Positions 45,125-56,165 of a stretch of 64,000 bases of DNA are shown one piece after another. Position 1 is the first letter of the stretch. Every line of letters begins with the position of its first letter. Location: contig OY288249.1 of NCBI GenBank assembly GCA_958450325.1, positions 62,064,166 to 62,128,165 on the forward strand, read 5' to 3'. Origin of the DNA: Agrostemma githago (Eukaryota > Streptophyta > Magnoliopsida > Caryophyllales > Caryophyllaceae). Under the pieces are notes generated by a model. That model searched no databases. It was not told the origin of the DNA and saw only the letters and a program-made list of their open reading frames with translations. The position numbers and the translations under genes are program-made.

Positions 45125-45417
45125 CCCCTGGCGTCCATCCAGTGGACTCCGTCAGTGGACGCTGTACGGGTCCGGGCGTCCGCAAACAGACGCCAGAAAG
45201 TGGATGCCACGACCAGTCGCCTTTTTTTTAGTCCGGACGTCCACTATTGGACGCCAATAAAATTGGCGTCTGACAGCGCACGCCATGGGTGACGTTGGAT
45301 TGCAGACGCCAATTACCCATGGATGGCGTCCACAGTCAGACGCCATGTGCTTCATGTTGGCGTCCGACTGTGGACGCCATGAAGGGGGAATTGACGTCCA
45401 CTGTCAGACGCCATGTC
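45125..45417. repeat. CACTA left subterminal repeats
   Basis: Multiple GGCGTCC/GGACGCC words in both orientations, often as imperfect palindromes around a variable 5-6-bp centre. In En/Spm such words bind the TNPA-type protein (family knowledge). One more copy lies right of the hAT MITE (near 46140-46162). Confidence 0.85.
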
Positions 45418-46078
45418 TAGGGATGGCAACGGGTCCGGGACCCTACCCAGACCCTCCGAGTCTTACCCTAACGGGTCGGGTACGGGTCCTAATTTTTTTG
45501 GACCCTGCGGGTACGGGTCGGGTATGGGTCCTTCAAAAATGTTCTGGGTCCGGGTCCGGGTCTTAAAAGTCGGACCCAGACCCGACTCTTAGACCCGTAT
45601 AAAAATAAAATTATATATATGTGGGTGCATATTCCCATATTTGAGAAATGAAACACTAAAGAATAAGCAAAAAAAAGGAATGATTTGCAATAAAATCGGT
45701 TTATAAAAGCGAGTTATATATATTTGAGACACAAAATATGTCTATAACTCACTGTAACTTTGCAATACTCCATTGTTTTCTAAACTTGTATTGTTTTTTT
45801 TTTGTTTGCAAGCCGTAAGTCGTAACACATGGGAGAGGAGCTTTAATTTAGCTTTTGAAATATCGGATTATAAATCGTACATATTAAAAATATAACATAT
45901 TAAATTAACGTTCATTGGACCCGTGACGGACCCGGACCCTACCCGTACCCATCGGGTCCGGGTAAGGGTCTAAAATTTTTGGACCCTTAAGGGTCCGGGT
46001 CGGGTCCGGGTCCAACTTTTGAGGACCGGGTCCGGGTCCTGCCGGACCCGACCCATACCCGCCCCGTTGCCATCCCTA
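45418..46078. mobile_element. hAT-type MITE, 661 bp
   Basis: Inverted ends TAGGGATGGCAACGGG and its complement, with GCCATGTC repeated at 45410-45417 and 46079-46086. The 8-bp duplication identifies the hAT superfamily. The inner sequence is rich in GGGTCCGGGTC words in both orientations near the ends. It has no coding capacity. It is inserted between subterminal repeats of the CACTA element. Confidence 0.93.
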
Positions 46079-46442
46079 GCCATGTCCCCTGAATGCTGCC
46101 AATTTTGATCGGTTTTAGCTTCCTCCTGCGTCTGGCATGACGTCCGTTATTGGACGCCATGTATGCTGATGCATGGTCTCAAACAAGCGTTCGATGTCTA
46201 GCCAAAACCTGCAAAATAAACCACATCCACAACTCTCTTCCAACCACAACTGTCGACCATCCACAAGACCTCAACCTCATTCACTCTCAATCAACCAAAA
46301 CACTTCATCTCTCGCCACATTTATGCTCAAAAAACATTCATATAAAAAAGTTTTAACATACGGTTTAAAGGTACATAAATCTAAACTAGTTCGAAGATAC
46401 ATAATCCATAAATCCAGTTACAACAACAACAACAAAAAACAA

Positions 46443-48105
46443 TCAGCTAACTAATAAGCTAGCTGAAGCACCAGAGTTACTGTCATCCCCGTTAAAGGGG
46501 TCTCTGTCGTCTGGAGGGGGTGGGTGACGACCTTGGTTGCATCGCTCAAACATGGCCTGAAACATGGCCATCTGATCCTGCATCTTCTTTATGTGCTCCT
46601 GCTGTTCCTTTAGTTGCTGCTGCTGCTGGGTCAACTGTTCCTTCATGGCCTCCTTTTCCGGGTCGGGCTGCTGAGATCCGGCTGGCGTATACTCCATCTG
46701 TATGGAAGTGCCGAGACGTGCTGGGGGAGGTGTGAAGTAGATACCGTGTGCATTCCCAACACCATACACACTTCCTTTCTTGTACCCCGAGACGACCTTG
46801 AAAAAAGTCTGATTCGGGTCTACTTAGGCAGCATCAGGAGCAGTCTCGTGGTTTGCTAGCTCCTCTTGGTAGGCATCCTGCGTACACAACAGTGAGTTCA
46901 ATTCAAGTTATTATTAGATGAAATCAATAAAGATACTTATCTACCATCTAAAGTATAGACACAGTTGATTTATTTGAAATAGTAAGTACTCACCCAGATT
47001 GCATGATCTTTGCTCGTCATAAAAGTGGTCCCTTCCGAGTCGATCTTCCCGTGCATCTCCAGAAATATCTCAGGGGCGGTTGGCGTCCTCCCGAGTTCAG
47101 CTTCTAGCTATTAAATGAGTACAACCGTTAAGCGAACATATATTACGTGAACATAGTTTATGATTATTCAAGTAAGAGTACGATACTAGTAGAAATCATA
47201 CCCTCTTGACACGACGAAACGAAGACTGTGAACCCCGATGATGTGTCGGGTTGGCCTTCCCCACCTTCTCGTAGTTCTTCATTTTGTTTCGGGATGCCCT
47301 CTCCGATCTGACCTTAAAGTCCTTGTCGTCGTGGTACTTAACCCAGCTCTCCAACGCTTCATCTGAAGTATGACAACACTAATATATTATTAGTTAATAC
47401 AGTAAAAGATTGAAGTTAGATTGTTCGTTAAAATTGAGTAATATAAAAAACTACACCTTTCGGGTCTTTGAGCGCAGTCCCCCGGGTGTGGCGTTTGTTC
47501 ATTACGTCAGCGAAACGGCGTGTGCAAGTCTCGTTATACCGCTCCCACACCCTTCCTTCGAACTCCGGCTTCCAAGCGAACTTCAACTACACAATCAAGG
47601 CGGATTATTAATTAGTAACAGAAATAATTACAAAGTCTACATTATAAATTCAAAACTCGGTAGCAAAAACAATCCACGTACCCGGAAGTTGTTGAACCAC
47701 CACTCCCGTTGGTCCATCGGCACCTGAGTCCAGCAGGCATACCCTTGACCTTTGTCGGCCATGTAGCTGGCAGTACAGCCAGCGGTCACCACCCCATGTA
47801 GGAACCTGCACCGAGTCGAGAAACACATACATGTACGAAATATTACAAGATGTATGTACTCCAAAAATTCATATGTTACAAAAGAATGGACATGTTAGAT
47901 TATATTACCATACGCGACCAGGGTCGATAATCACGCGACCGTTCTCGTCCTTCTTTAGCTCCTCTTTCTCCCCCTGCTGCTGCTCCTCATCGTTCTGCTC
48001 CGGTCCCGTTTCGAGGACCTGTTCCTCCTCCTCCTGCTGCGAGGTGGATGTGTGCACAGACCTACTTCCTCCGCCACGTCTCCTTGTCGATCTACCGCCT
48101 GCCAT
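46443..48105 (-). pseudogene. CACTA TNPA-like protein gene (plant transposase Ptta/En/Spm family)
   Basis: A multi-exon gene starts at ATG 48105 (MAGGRSTRRRGGGSRS, then Glu/Gln-rich). Further exons are 47805-47682 (FLHGVVTAGCTASYMADKG, Trp-rich end), about 47587-47456 (FEGRVWERYNETCTRRFADV), about 47363-47215 (WVKYHDDKDFKVRSERASRN) and about 47106-46994 (LGRTPTAPEIFLEMHGKI). The last exon runs from about 46878 to 46443 and ends in a Gln/Glu/Met coiled coil and SASLLVS. Splice borders are GT/AG where I checked them. This domain set matches the second protein of CACTA elements, thought to bind the subterminal repeats. An in-frame TAA near 46825 (before VDPNQTFFKV) breaks the last exon. Exon limits other than 47805-47682 are approximate. 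Confidence 0.75.
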
Positions 48106-48219
48106 TATCTTAACCTTGCAACAAATTAGCAAAAATTAGCAATTACAATCTAACTTGATTGAAATAATGTACAAAATAAGTAACACAATGATCAATATGG
48201 TTAACCTACTACAACAACT

Positions 48220-51200
48220 CTAGTAGTCATCTTCGCTGTCGTTATTGTCTTCAGCCTCATCCTCCTCACTCTGATCCTCCTCCTCCGTCTCCTCGCCCTC
48301 CTCTTGATCGTCCTCCAAATTCTCTTCATCGTGTCCGTCATCCTCCTCAAGGATCTCCGGAACATCCTTAACCATGTAATCTCCTTGTCCATCGTGATCG
48401 TCATCCTCAGAATATTCCTCTGCCCCTTCATTCTAATCTTCTTCGGAGAATATGGTCTCGTCAATAAGAGACAAGAGTGTACCACTTGAAGCCGCATCTT
48501 CCTGGAATAGAGAACTGTCTATTTGCCCCCGTGGTTTAGTCGTAAAGACTGCCCACCATTGACTTTGATTTCTGTCATTTTTCGTGTACGGAGAAGGAGC
48601 AAAGTAGACTTGCTTGCCCTAATGCGCGAGTATGAACGGATCGTACGTAGGATATTTCCGGGTGTGATTAACTTCCACAATCTTGTAACGTTCATGCACT
48701 CGGGTCCCGTTCACGGAGCTGTCTTTCCACTCACATTTGAATACCACAACTTTATACCTCCGTTCTTTGCCAGCATAACACAACTCAAAAATATCCTCCA
48801 AAATGCCATAGTACTCATCACCATCAAGAGATGTCACATTGACACCAAAATTGCATCTAGCCTTGTTCTTCCCGTAGTTGAATGTGTGAAAATCGAACCC
48901 ATTCACCGAGTACCGGTCCCAGGTTTTAACCACTCGCACTGGTCCATATGCCAAACTTCTAACCAAATCATCACGTATGTCTAAGGCAACTACGTTATCC
49001 TTGAGCCACTTAGAAAAATGTTCATCGTGCTTACTCCAAACGTCATCAGGGTTCACGTCAGGGTTTGCAGCGACATATTCAGTTACAAATTGCTTCTCAT
49101 AAGACTCTAAGATCTCACAATTAGAGAGTAGGTAAAGGTGCGCTCGGTTATACTCTTTCTCATCTAGTACCCTAGAACCCTCAACGGATGAAGTTTCTTC
49201 ATCGTCCTTCTTTTGAAAAAACTCGGGTATAGTAGGATCAATGGACACCGAATGTTCTAGGTTCATGTTCTTGGTTTTTGTTTGGACATCTTTCTCGAAG
49301 TATAGGGAGCAGAAGTTCGCAATCTCTTCTGTCAAATATGCATTACAAATAGAACCCTCTACCTTAGCCTTGTTACCAATTTTCTTCTTCAAATGATTGA
49401 GGAACCTAAATAAACAAGTTATGTATTTCAATTAATAAAAGTTAGCTATGTTTAAATTAAATTTATAAATAAAGTTACTAAAATTTATGTACCTTTCAAA
49501 TGGGTACATCCATCTATACTGGACAGGTCCTCCAACCTTAGCCTCGTAGGGCAAGTGGACAGGTAGATGCTCCATGGAATTAAAGAACGACGGTGGGAAG
49601 ATCATCTCAAGTTTGCATAGTATCTGTGGAATTTGATCCTCCAACCGAGTCATGTCCTCACTTATTACTGTAGAAGAACACAAATCTCGGAAAAACTGAG
49701 ATATCTCAGTTATAGAATTCCACACCGTCGGTGGTAAAAGTTGCTTTAGTGCTACCGGAAGTAACCTCTCCATAAAGACGTGGCAGTCGTGACTCTTTAA
49801 CCCTTGCAGTTTTAGGTTCTTAAGATCAACAGAGTGTTTGAAGTCGGAGGCGTACCCATCAAGAAACTTCAACTTCTCTACCCACTCCAACAACGCCTTT
49901 CTCTGAGCCTTGTCAAGTGTGAACAAGGCTCTCGGTTTGGACCCATCCCGTTTTATGTGCAGTTGAGGACGGTCACAAAAACTCTTTACATCTCGCCGGG
50001 AGCCTGTAGTGTCACAACTCTTCCCCTCCACATTCATCACAGTGTGAATCAACTGCTCGAAGAAGTTTTTCTCTATGTGCATCACATCTAAATTGTGACG
50101 AAGTAACAAAGTCCTCCAATATGGTAGGTGAAAAAATATGCTACGTTTAAACCAACCATTTTTGAACTTTTTGAGATCTTTGAACTCCTGCTCGGTTCCG
50201 TCAATAGTGGACGGGTAATCGGAAATCAACTCCCATATTTCATATCCGGGGATTCGATCAGGTGCGTCGTCAAGCACAACCTCACCCTTTTTGAATGCCT
50301 TCTTATTCTTTCTATACGGGTGAGCTTCTGGTAGGAACTGCCTATGACAGTCAAACCAACTTACTTTACTAGAATTTGGAAGATAAAAAGCATTGCTCTC
50401 ATCCATACAACACGGACATGCTTTCTGACCCGCAGTAGACCACCCCGAGAGCATACCGTACGCGGGAAAGTCATTTATAGTCCACAACAGAGCTGCTTTC
50501 AACTGAAAGTTTTGTTTCAGAGAGACATCATAAGTTTCGACCCCTACCTCCCACATTTGTTTCAATTCCTCAATAACAGGTTGCAAGTAAACATCCAAAT
50601 GATTTTTTGGATTTTTGGGACCAGGCACAATAAGAGATAGAAAGATGAAAGGCTGCTTCAAACACAACCAAGGAGGTAGGTTATAAGGTGTGATCATCAC
50701 AGGCCAGCAAGAGTACGACTTACCAAATTGGCCGAAAGGTGCAAACCCATCAGTACACAACCCAAGCCTTACATTTCGGGGTTCTAACGCAAAGTGGGGA
50801 TGTAGTCTATCGAAACGCTTCCACTCCTCACCGTCACTCGGATGACACATCTTCCCTGGTACCCTAATATCCTCCTTGTGCCACCTCATTTGCTCCGTTA
50901 TGATTTTTGTGGCATACAATTTTTGAAGCCTTGGTGCAATAGGGAAGTACGTAAGCTGACTTATTCCCTTTTCTACCCCTCAAAACAATATCCCCCTCAA
51001 CCGTCTTATACCTACCCATACCACATCTCTTACATTCATCTAGCGTCGCATCGTCCTTCCAAAATAACATACATCCATCTGGACAAGCATCAATCTTTTG
51101 ATGCGGGAGTTGAAGGCCCTTCACAACTTTTTTGGTTGTGTAGAAAGTTCGGGTCATGATATTGTCTTTCGGGAATACTCTCTCGAGCAAGGCAGCAATA

Positions 51201-51759
51201 CCATCGACACAGGCAAAGGGTAGGTTGAACTCACATTTAAGGCTGACTACCATAGATGCGACTTCTAACAAAGTCACATCGTACCCTTCGTATAACGGTT
51301 TCTCCGAAGCGTTCAACATGTCGAAAAACGCCTTTGCTCGTGGGTTAGGCTCTTGTGGGTTAGGTGAGTCTTGTGGGTTGGGTGAGTCTCGTGGGTTAGG
51401 TGAGTCATCATTTCCATATGTGTTCTCGTTGTTAAACAAGTTGCACTCTACTACGTCAACTATCATACCTCTCAACCCCCCCCCCCCTCATTTTGATGGT
51501 TTTCGGGTTCCTCAGACTGAGGTGGCTCACCATGACAAATCCAATTATAATAATTGGATGAAAAACCATTATAGATGACATGTTCCTTAACTACAAGGAC
51601 CTCAAAAAATTTAATGTTCTTGCATTTAGTGCACGGACACCTAATCTCCCCTCTCGACGCATAGTCTACTGACTTTTTAGCGACCTCGACAAATGATTCC
51701 ACACCTATCAAAAATTCGACGATGAGACGTCTCTTCTTATCAAGTCTTCCCTCATACAT
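48220..51759 (-). pseudogene. CACTA TNP2-like transposase gene, broken
   Basis: It begins MYEGRLDKKRRLIVEF at 51759 (transposase-associated domain with paired cysteines, CPCTKCKN). It continues through a (DSPNPQ)n repeat into the TNP2 domain (RLGLCTDGFAPFGQFGKSYS, LRHNLDVMHIEKNFFEQLIH), a DUF4218-type part (LPVHLPYEAKVGGPVQYRWM) and, after a clean 87-bp intron (49406-49492, GT/AG), a DUF4216-type part (RSLAYGPVRVVKTWDRYS). It ends in an acidic tail at 48220. Defects are a one-base frame change at a G12 tract (51476-51487), a frame change near 50948 that looks like a 4-bp duplication (TACGTAC), and in-frame stops at 48619-48621 and 48433-48435. The family encodes the cut-and-paste transposase; this copy cannot. 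Confidence 0.9.
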
Positions 51760-52679
51760 CTATTTTCGTTCAATTCTCTTCATTTTCTATGTTAAAAAAA
51801 TATATATAACAAATTAAAGTTTAATTTCTCTAACTTAATTTAGAACTTACTAAACAAAAATTTAATCACCATTTAACTTAAACTTAATTTCTGTAACTTA
51901 ATTTCCATAACTGAGTTTTCTCAAGTTAATCACTAATACGTCAAAGTAAACCCAAATGTCTTCTTGATTTAAAATTGACCTTACAAAGATTAGTCACCGA
52001 ATTTAATCTCAAATGTAACCACAATTTAATCCCAATTTACGAAAACCCTAGCTAATTTATCAATTTAATCCCAATTTAACCGAACGAAACAGAAAATTTC
52101 ACGGCTTAGGTCAGACAGAAACAACTTAATCAGGTCACATAAGGTCAAATTTTCGGATACAGATATGGGAACTCCGAAAGCACCGCTAGGACCTATTTAC
52201 AACCTCGATCACGATGGAAGTGGTTTCGAGAAAATCCGGCATTATTACGACACCTTTTGGTCCGTCCTAAGTCACACAAAACCTCACGGAAGGCCGTAGA
52301 GGTCATTCTAGCTCAATTCTACCAAATTCATCAAACCCTAATCAAAATTGGTCTAGCAAACTACTCAATTTATTAGCCCTAAACAATATTAACTAATCTA
52401 CCTAATCGAATTTGGGCTAAACTAATCAACCTAATCAAAATTTATTAGCCCTAAACAATATTAACTAGCAAACTACCAATAAATAACGATAACAATCAAA
52501 AACAAGAATTAATTATAATGAATAAGAATTAAGTTAAGTAAGAAAACATACCAAAATATAGAGTAGAAGAATAAAAAATGGAGGAGAGGAATGGAGATTG
52601 GGCTCGGCGAGGAAGGGAGGATGAATTCTAGAGAGTGTTTTTTTTAGAGAGTGAAGGGGGAGAGGGGGGTGGGCGAGTA

Positions 52680-52960
52680 TTTGACGCCACATTCAATCTT
52701 CCGGGTGTCCACTATCGGACGCCACATCCAGCCAAAATGGCGTCCGACAGTGGACGCCATATACACTAAATGGTGTCCAATGTCGGACGCCATTTCGTGG
52801 ATATGGCGTCCGCTTGTGGACGCCCGTAAGACTGATTTTCTTCCTCCCAAGTTTTATCGGACGCCAAGTTTGGCGTCTGACGGTGGACGCCCAGAAGTAT
52901 TTTCAGACGCCATTTAGGCGTCCATATGCCATGGACGCCCACCAGGCGGACGCCCGGAGC
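52680..52960. repeat. CACTA right subterminal repeats
   Basis: At least eight GGCGTCC/GGACGCC words in alternating orientation, matching those at the left end. Confidence 0.85.
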
Positions 52961-53434
52961 TAGTTTTCTTGTAGTGAATCGGTATCGCAATGCAAAGGAA
53001 CGAACCCCATAAACTCTGAAATCGGAATGGGCTGTACTCTGTGCACGGCCCACTACGACATAGAGTGAGTTTGAATGGGCCCGAACTCCCACAAAGTTCG
53101 GTGGTGACTCCAACTTCGATTTAAATTTCAATCCGAGATCCATCTCACAAGAGATTCATTCGTCTCCCCAAATCCGCGCGTGGCCGCGTCGGGGTGGATC
53201 TATGTCATGTCCACAATAACATATACTAATAACATAACAAATAAGTCCGTACGGAGTATTAGATATAAGTTGTAGGAAAATCTGTGATTAAAAAATCGTA
53301 AGCGATAATAAATGTATTACAGAGTAATAAAATGAATCACATTTGTCGGAAAGTAAAAAAAACAAAGGTAAGAAATGGATTAACTTAAACGCAATGAAAT
53401 TTGAAATCTTCCATTCTTTACGAATGAATATTAA

Positions 53435-54001
53435 CTAGTATAGGCCCCGTGCATAAATGCACGGTATACATAAAATTTACTTTGCAGCATACTAATTAAA
53501 GATTTTAAATTGGAGGTATATTAATGTTTACATTCCTCTATTTTGAAAAAAATAATTTCAAATTGATAAGCAATCAAGGTAATGACTCAATTTTGAGAAA
53601 ATAATTTCAAATTGATAAAGCAATCAAGGTAATGGAATAAAATTAATAAATGTATGTTTAGATGAAAATATTCTAAAAATCAACATTTATATGATACATT
53701 TTTTCATAAATGGTTTAATAGTACTTTTTTGTTTTGAGAAATAGAAAAAATTAACGTTTAGAGATTCAACTCGAAAAAAAAAAACGTTATTTAGAAAAAT
53801 GAACCGAATATATTTTTCTAGTGTGAAGCAAAGAATCACTATACTATAAATTTACCATTTTGATGATTTTATCATCATTCATGAAATGTAATGGGTTACC
53901 AATTTATTTTAAAGTACTCTTTGTTTAAATTTCATTTTTAGAAATAATGCATTTTGGAGGGAAAATTTTAGAAATTTGTTATTCTTTTAGTATATAGGGG
54001 A
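53435..54001 (-). mobile_element. non-autonomous Helitron, 567 bp
   Basis: Read on the minus strand it starts TCCCCTATATACTAAAAG and ends with the hairpin CCGTGCATTTATGCACGG, then 8 bases and CTAG. It sits precisely between A and T. The empty site is visible in tandem copies A and B (GAATATTAA/TTTTCTATTTG), so both ends are fixed to the base and no target duplication is present. All of these are Helitron rules. No coding capacity. Confidence 0.93.
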
Positions 54002-54037
54002 TTTTCTATTTGATTATTATAACAATTAATTAGTTAA

Positions 54038-54220
54038 AGAAAAATGATATATACAACCCTTTGGGTTGTATTTAAGAAACCAAATAAGGAAATAATCCTT
54101 TAATACATGTATTAATTGTCTTGATGTATGTGTAATTTGTGCTCAAATCCATATGTTTGTACTAAAATTGGAAGATTTTAAATGCTTATATACAACCCTT
54201 AGGTTGTATTTAACATAACC
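54038..54220. mobile_element. 183-bp element with palindromic ends
   Basis: Flanked by GTTAA at 54033-54037 and 54221-54225 (or TTAA if the G is not duplicated). The empty site ATTAGTTAATTAAATAAGG is seen in copy B. Near each end stands a palindrome, TATACAACCC-TTT-GGGTTGTA and TATACAACCCTTAGGTTGTA, in the same orientation. Terminal inverted repeats are only about 9 bp (ATACAACCC). I cannot assign it to a superfamily. Confidence 0.75.
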
Positions 54221-54320
54221 GTTAATTAAATAAGGGTAACCGAAAAGGTTTGGATCAAGTGCTTATATAATTAACTCCAAATTTAATAAATAGAATACTT
54301 AACATGACATATAATAATTA

Positions 54321-54425
54321 AAAATTCGGTACTATATTATTAAAAATATTTAGTACTATATTATTGCAAATTATTCAGTACTATATTATTGCAAATTTTT
54401 AAAAATTCAGTACTATATATAACCA
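54321..54425. repeat. short tandem repeat with TTCAGTACTATATTATTG-like unit
   Basis: About four irregular copies of a 25-35-bp AT-rich unit containing AGTACTATATTATT. Non-coding. Confidence 0.7.
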
Positions 54426-55040
54426 ATTACCAGGGCCAATCGAGAAGTATGCGACACTCACTCATGTGATTATCTATAAGTTTAATAATAAAGCGAAAAC
54501 TTTATAACATGTCTATAATTATGAAAAATCAATACATATATATAAACAACAAAACAAAATGCAATAAGAATAAATTAGAGCCGAATGCAAGAATTTATAA
54601 AAACATAAACAGTTCTAACTTCTTCTTAATCATATTTTGTACATTTCTTCAAGTTTGAATATAAATAAAAGTACACTCTTATGAACACAAAATCCATGAT
54701 ATTTAAAGTTAACTTGAAATATATTTTATATAAATAATCAATTAAAATAAAATTATTATACCTGAAAAATGAAAATTTTCAGACTTGATTACTGGCTTCG
54801 CATAAGTTCACTAAACAAAAAGAAATGCAAAAAGATAAAATTAGCACTAAAATTAGAATCAACGAATAGCAATTATACAACTGAAGAGAATATTTTAAAA
54901 ATAGAACGGAAAATTTTTTAATAAGAAAAAATTTGCCATTGTATAAAGCCAAAACTTGATGACACATATATATGGGGAAACATTTAATAAGACTAAATTG
55001 ACGAAAGGGAAGAAATTATAAATGATAATGATAATAATAA
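54426..55040. other. AT-rich intergenic DNA
   Basis: No gene or element with defined ends was seen. Confidence 0.4.
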
Positions 55041-55059
55041 TAATAATAGTAGTAGTAGT

Positions 55060-55225
55060 TCATAGTAGCCATGAGTCTCATTTTGTAGTAGAGAGACTTA
55101 TGGGTTAATTTGTTGCTGCTATTTTTTTAGGTTATGTTTTGGCTGCTCTTTTTGTAAGTCTGTTATTTTTGTTCCCCTTTTTGGATGAATGAAAGTAAGC
55201 TATCCTTTCTTGCAAAAAAAAAAAA
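55060..55225 (+). mobile_element. 5'-truncated LINE-like retrocopy with poly(A)
   Basis: About 155 bp ending GAAAGTAAGCTATCCTTTCTTGC and then A11-12. It is flanked by the trinucleotide-rich word AATAATAGTAGTAGTAGT on both sides (ending at 55059, resuming about 55225). A poly(A) tail plus a long target duplication means target-primed reverse transcription. The wording before the tail resembles plant L1 3' ends as I recall them. The target is an (AAT)n(AGT)n microsatellite, which makes the exact duplication length uncertain. Confidence 0.65.
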
Positions 55226-55242
55226 TAATAGTAGTAGTAGTA

Positions 55243-55276
<34 letters not shown>
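55225..55276. repeat. (AGT)n(AAT)n microsatellite
   Basis: About five AGT then about twelve AAT triplets. The related run at 55025-55059 is the other side of the LINE insertion. Confidence 0.85.
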
Positions 55277-55277
<1 letters not shown>

Positions 55278-55754
55278 GGGTTGTTTGAGCATCTGCCACG
55301 TGGCAAAAAATTAAATACTCAAATAACCCTTTTAATTTTATATATAGATAGATTACGTATAATTAGTTAATTGCATTTTTATTTGTTAAATAAGTGTTTA
55401 ATTACGTTAACTCAGTTAATTAAGTGAAATTTTCATTTTTATTATTCTGTATGTTAAATTGGGTAATTATCTGTTTTATTAGTTAAATATGTACTTCGTA
55501 TTTAATAAGTTTATTAGGGTCGAACAATAAAAAGGGGGATTAATTGATTTTATACTCCCTCTTGTTCATTTATTTACCTTTGATTAAAATTTTTATCACA
55601 AATTATATAAAAGGTAAAAAAAATGACCGAGCCGAAAAATTAGTTACGAATAGATGGGCAATTAAATAAAGAAGTGAGACTTTAAAAATAATAGAAAATA
55701 AAAAATTGTATAAATACGAGTCATTTATCGGATAATATGTCGAGAAATATGTAA
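55277..55754. other. AT-rich intergenic DNA
   Basis: No gene was seen. Confidence 0.4.
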
Positions 55755-55756
55755 TA

Positions 55757-55847
55757 CTACCTCCGGTTTTATATGTTTGCCCCGTTTCAATATAATACTC
55801 CTCACATATATTAGAGAAATGGGGCAATCATATAAAACCGGAGGGAG
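55757..55847. mobile_element. Stowaway-like MITE, 91 bp
   Basis: Ends CTACCTCCGGTTTTATATG and CATATAAAACCGGAGGGAG are inverted, followed inside by GCCCC/GGGGC. TA flanks both sides (55755-55756, 55848-55849). A TA duplication and CTCCCTCCG-type ends define Tc1/mariner-derived Stowaway elements. Confidence 0.88.
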
Positions 55848-55865
55848 TATGAGTCATGACTCATG

Positions 55866-56120
55866 ACCCACAAAAGTCTTAAGTTGAGTCTTTAAAACTC
55901 TAAAGAGTCAACTTAAGACTTTGGTAATTTATTGGTAGAACTCACACGAGTACAAGATTCACCTGAAGACTACCAATAATCTTTTCAAGACTATTGTTAA
56001 TAATCTAAGACTTTCTCAAGACTACCAATAATCTTTTAAGACTTTCCTCAAGACTTCAACAAACATTATTGGGAAGACTCATTTGAGTCTTGAGAGAAGA
56101 CTCACTTAAGACTCACCTGA
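55866..56120. repeat. AAGACT/AGTCTT-rich inverted-repeat region
   Basis: Contains a near-perfect inverted repeat (AAGTCTTAAGTTGAGTC at 55875 with its complement ending near 55922). Further AAGACT words follow up to 56120. The outer words AGTCTTAAGT and ACTTAAGACT may be the ends of a MITE. Family unknown. Confidence 0.5.
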
Positions 56121-56165
56121 AGTCTACTAATAATTTTACCTTATGCAACATAGTGTGTCAAGTGA

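Larger units (their letters stand above)
45112..52976 (-). mobile_element. CACTA (En/Spm-type) DNA transposon, 7865 bp
   Basis: The ends CACTACA (45112) and TGTAGTG (52976) are inverted, and a 3-bp AAT duplication lies at 45109-45111 and 52977-52979. Both are diagnostic for CACTA elements. Subterminal zones (45125-45417 plus 46095-46170, and 52680-52960) are filled with direct and inverted copies of GGCGTCCNNNNNYGGACGCC. Two genes on the minus strand resemble TNP2 (transposase) and TNPA-like (Ptta/En/Spm) proteins. Both are broken, so the copy is not autonomous. It is inserted in the solo LTR and itself contains a hAT MITE. Confidence 0.95.
42986..53215 (+). mobile_element. solo LTR of a Tat/Ogre-like retrotransposon, interrupted by a CACTA element
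   Basis: Starts TGTAGACACC and ends GTCCACA, flanked by ATAAC at 42981-42985 and 53216-53220. Without the CACTA insert it is about 2362 bp. It aligns in order with the 2391-bp LTR at 57818-60208. Shared blocks include the first ~45 bp, a TATAAATA box, AGCATGTAGGTTGAGGGTG, and the block around 44946-45075. No internal retrotransposon region exists between its two halves, only the CACTA. This is therefore one LTR left after LTR-LTR recombination. Confidence 0.92.
42842..54320. repeat. 738-bp tandem repeat, partial copy C, with three insertions
   Basis: Copy C lacks the first ~200 bp. Its remaining pieces are 42842-42985, 53221-53434, 54002-54037 and 54226 to about 54320. They are separated by a solo LTR (42986-53215), a small Helitron (53435-54001) and a 183-bp element (54038-54220). 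Joining the pieces restores the order seen in copies A and B. Confidence 0.88.
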
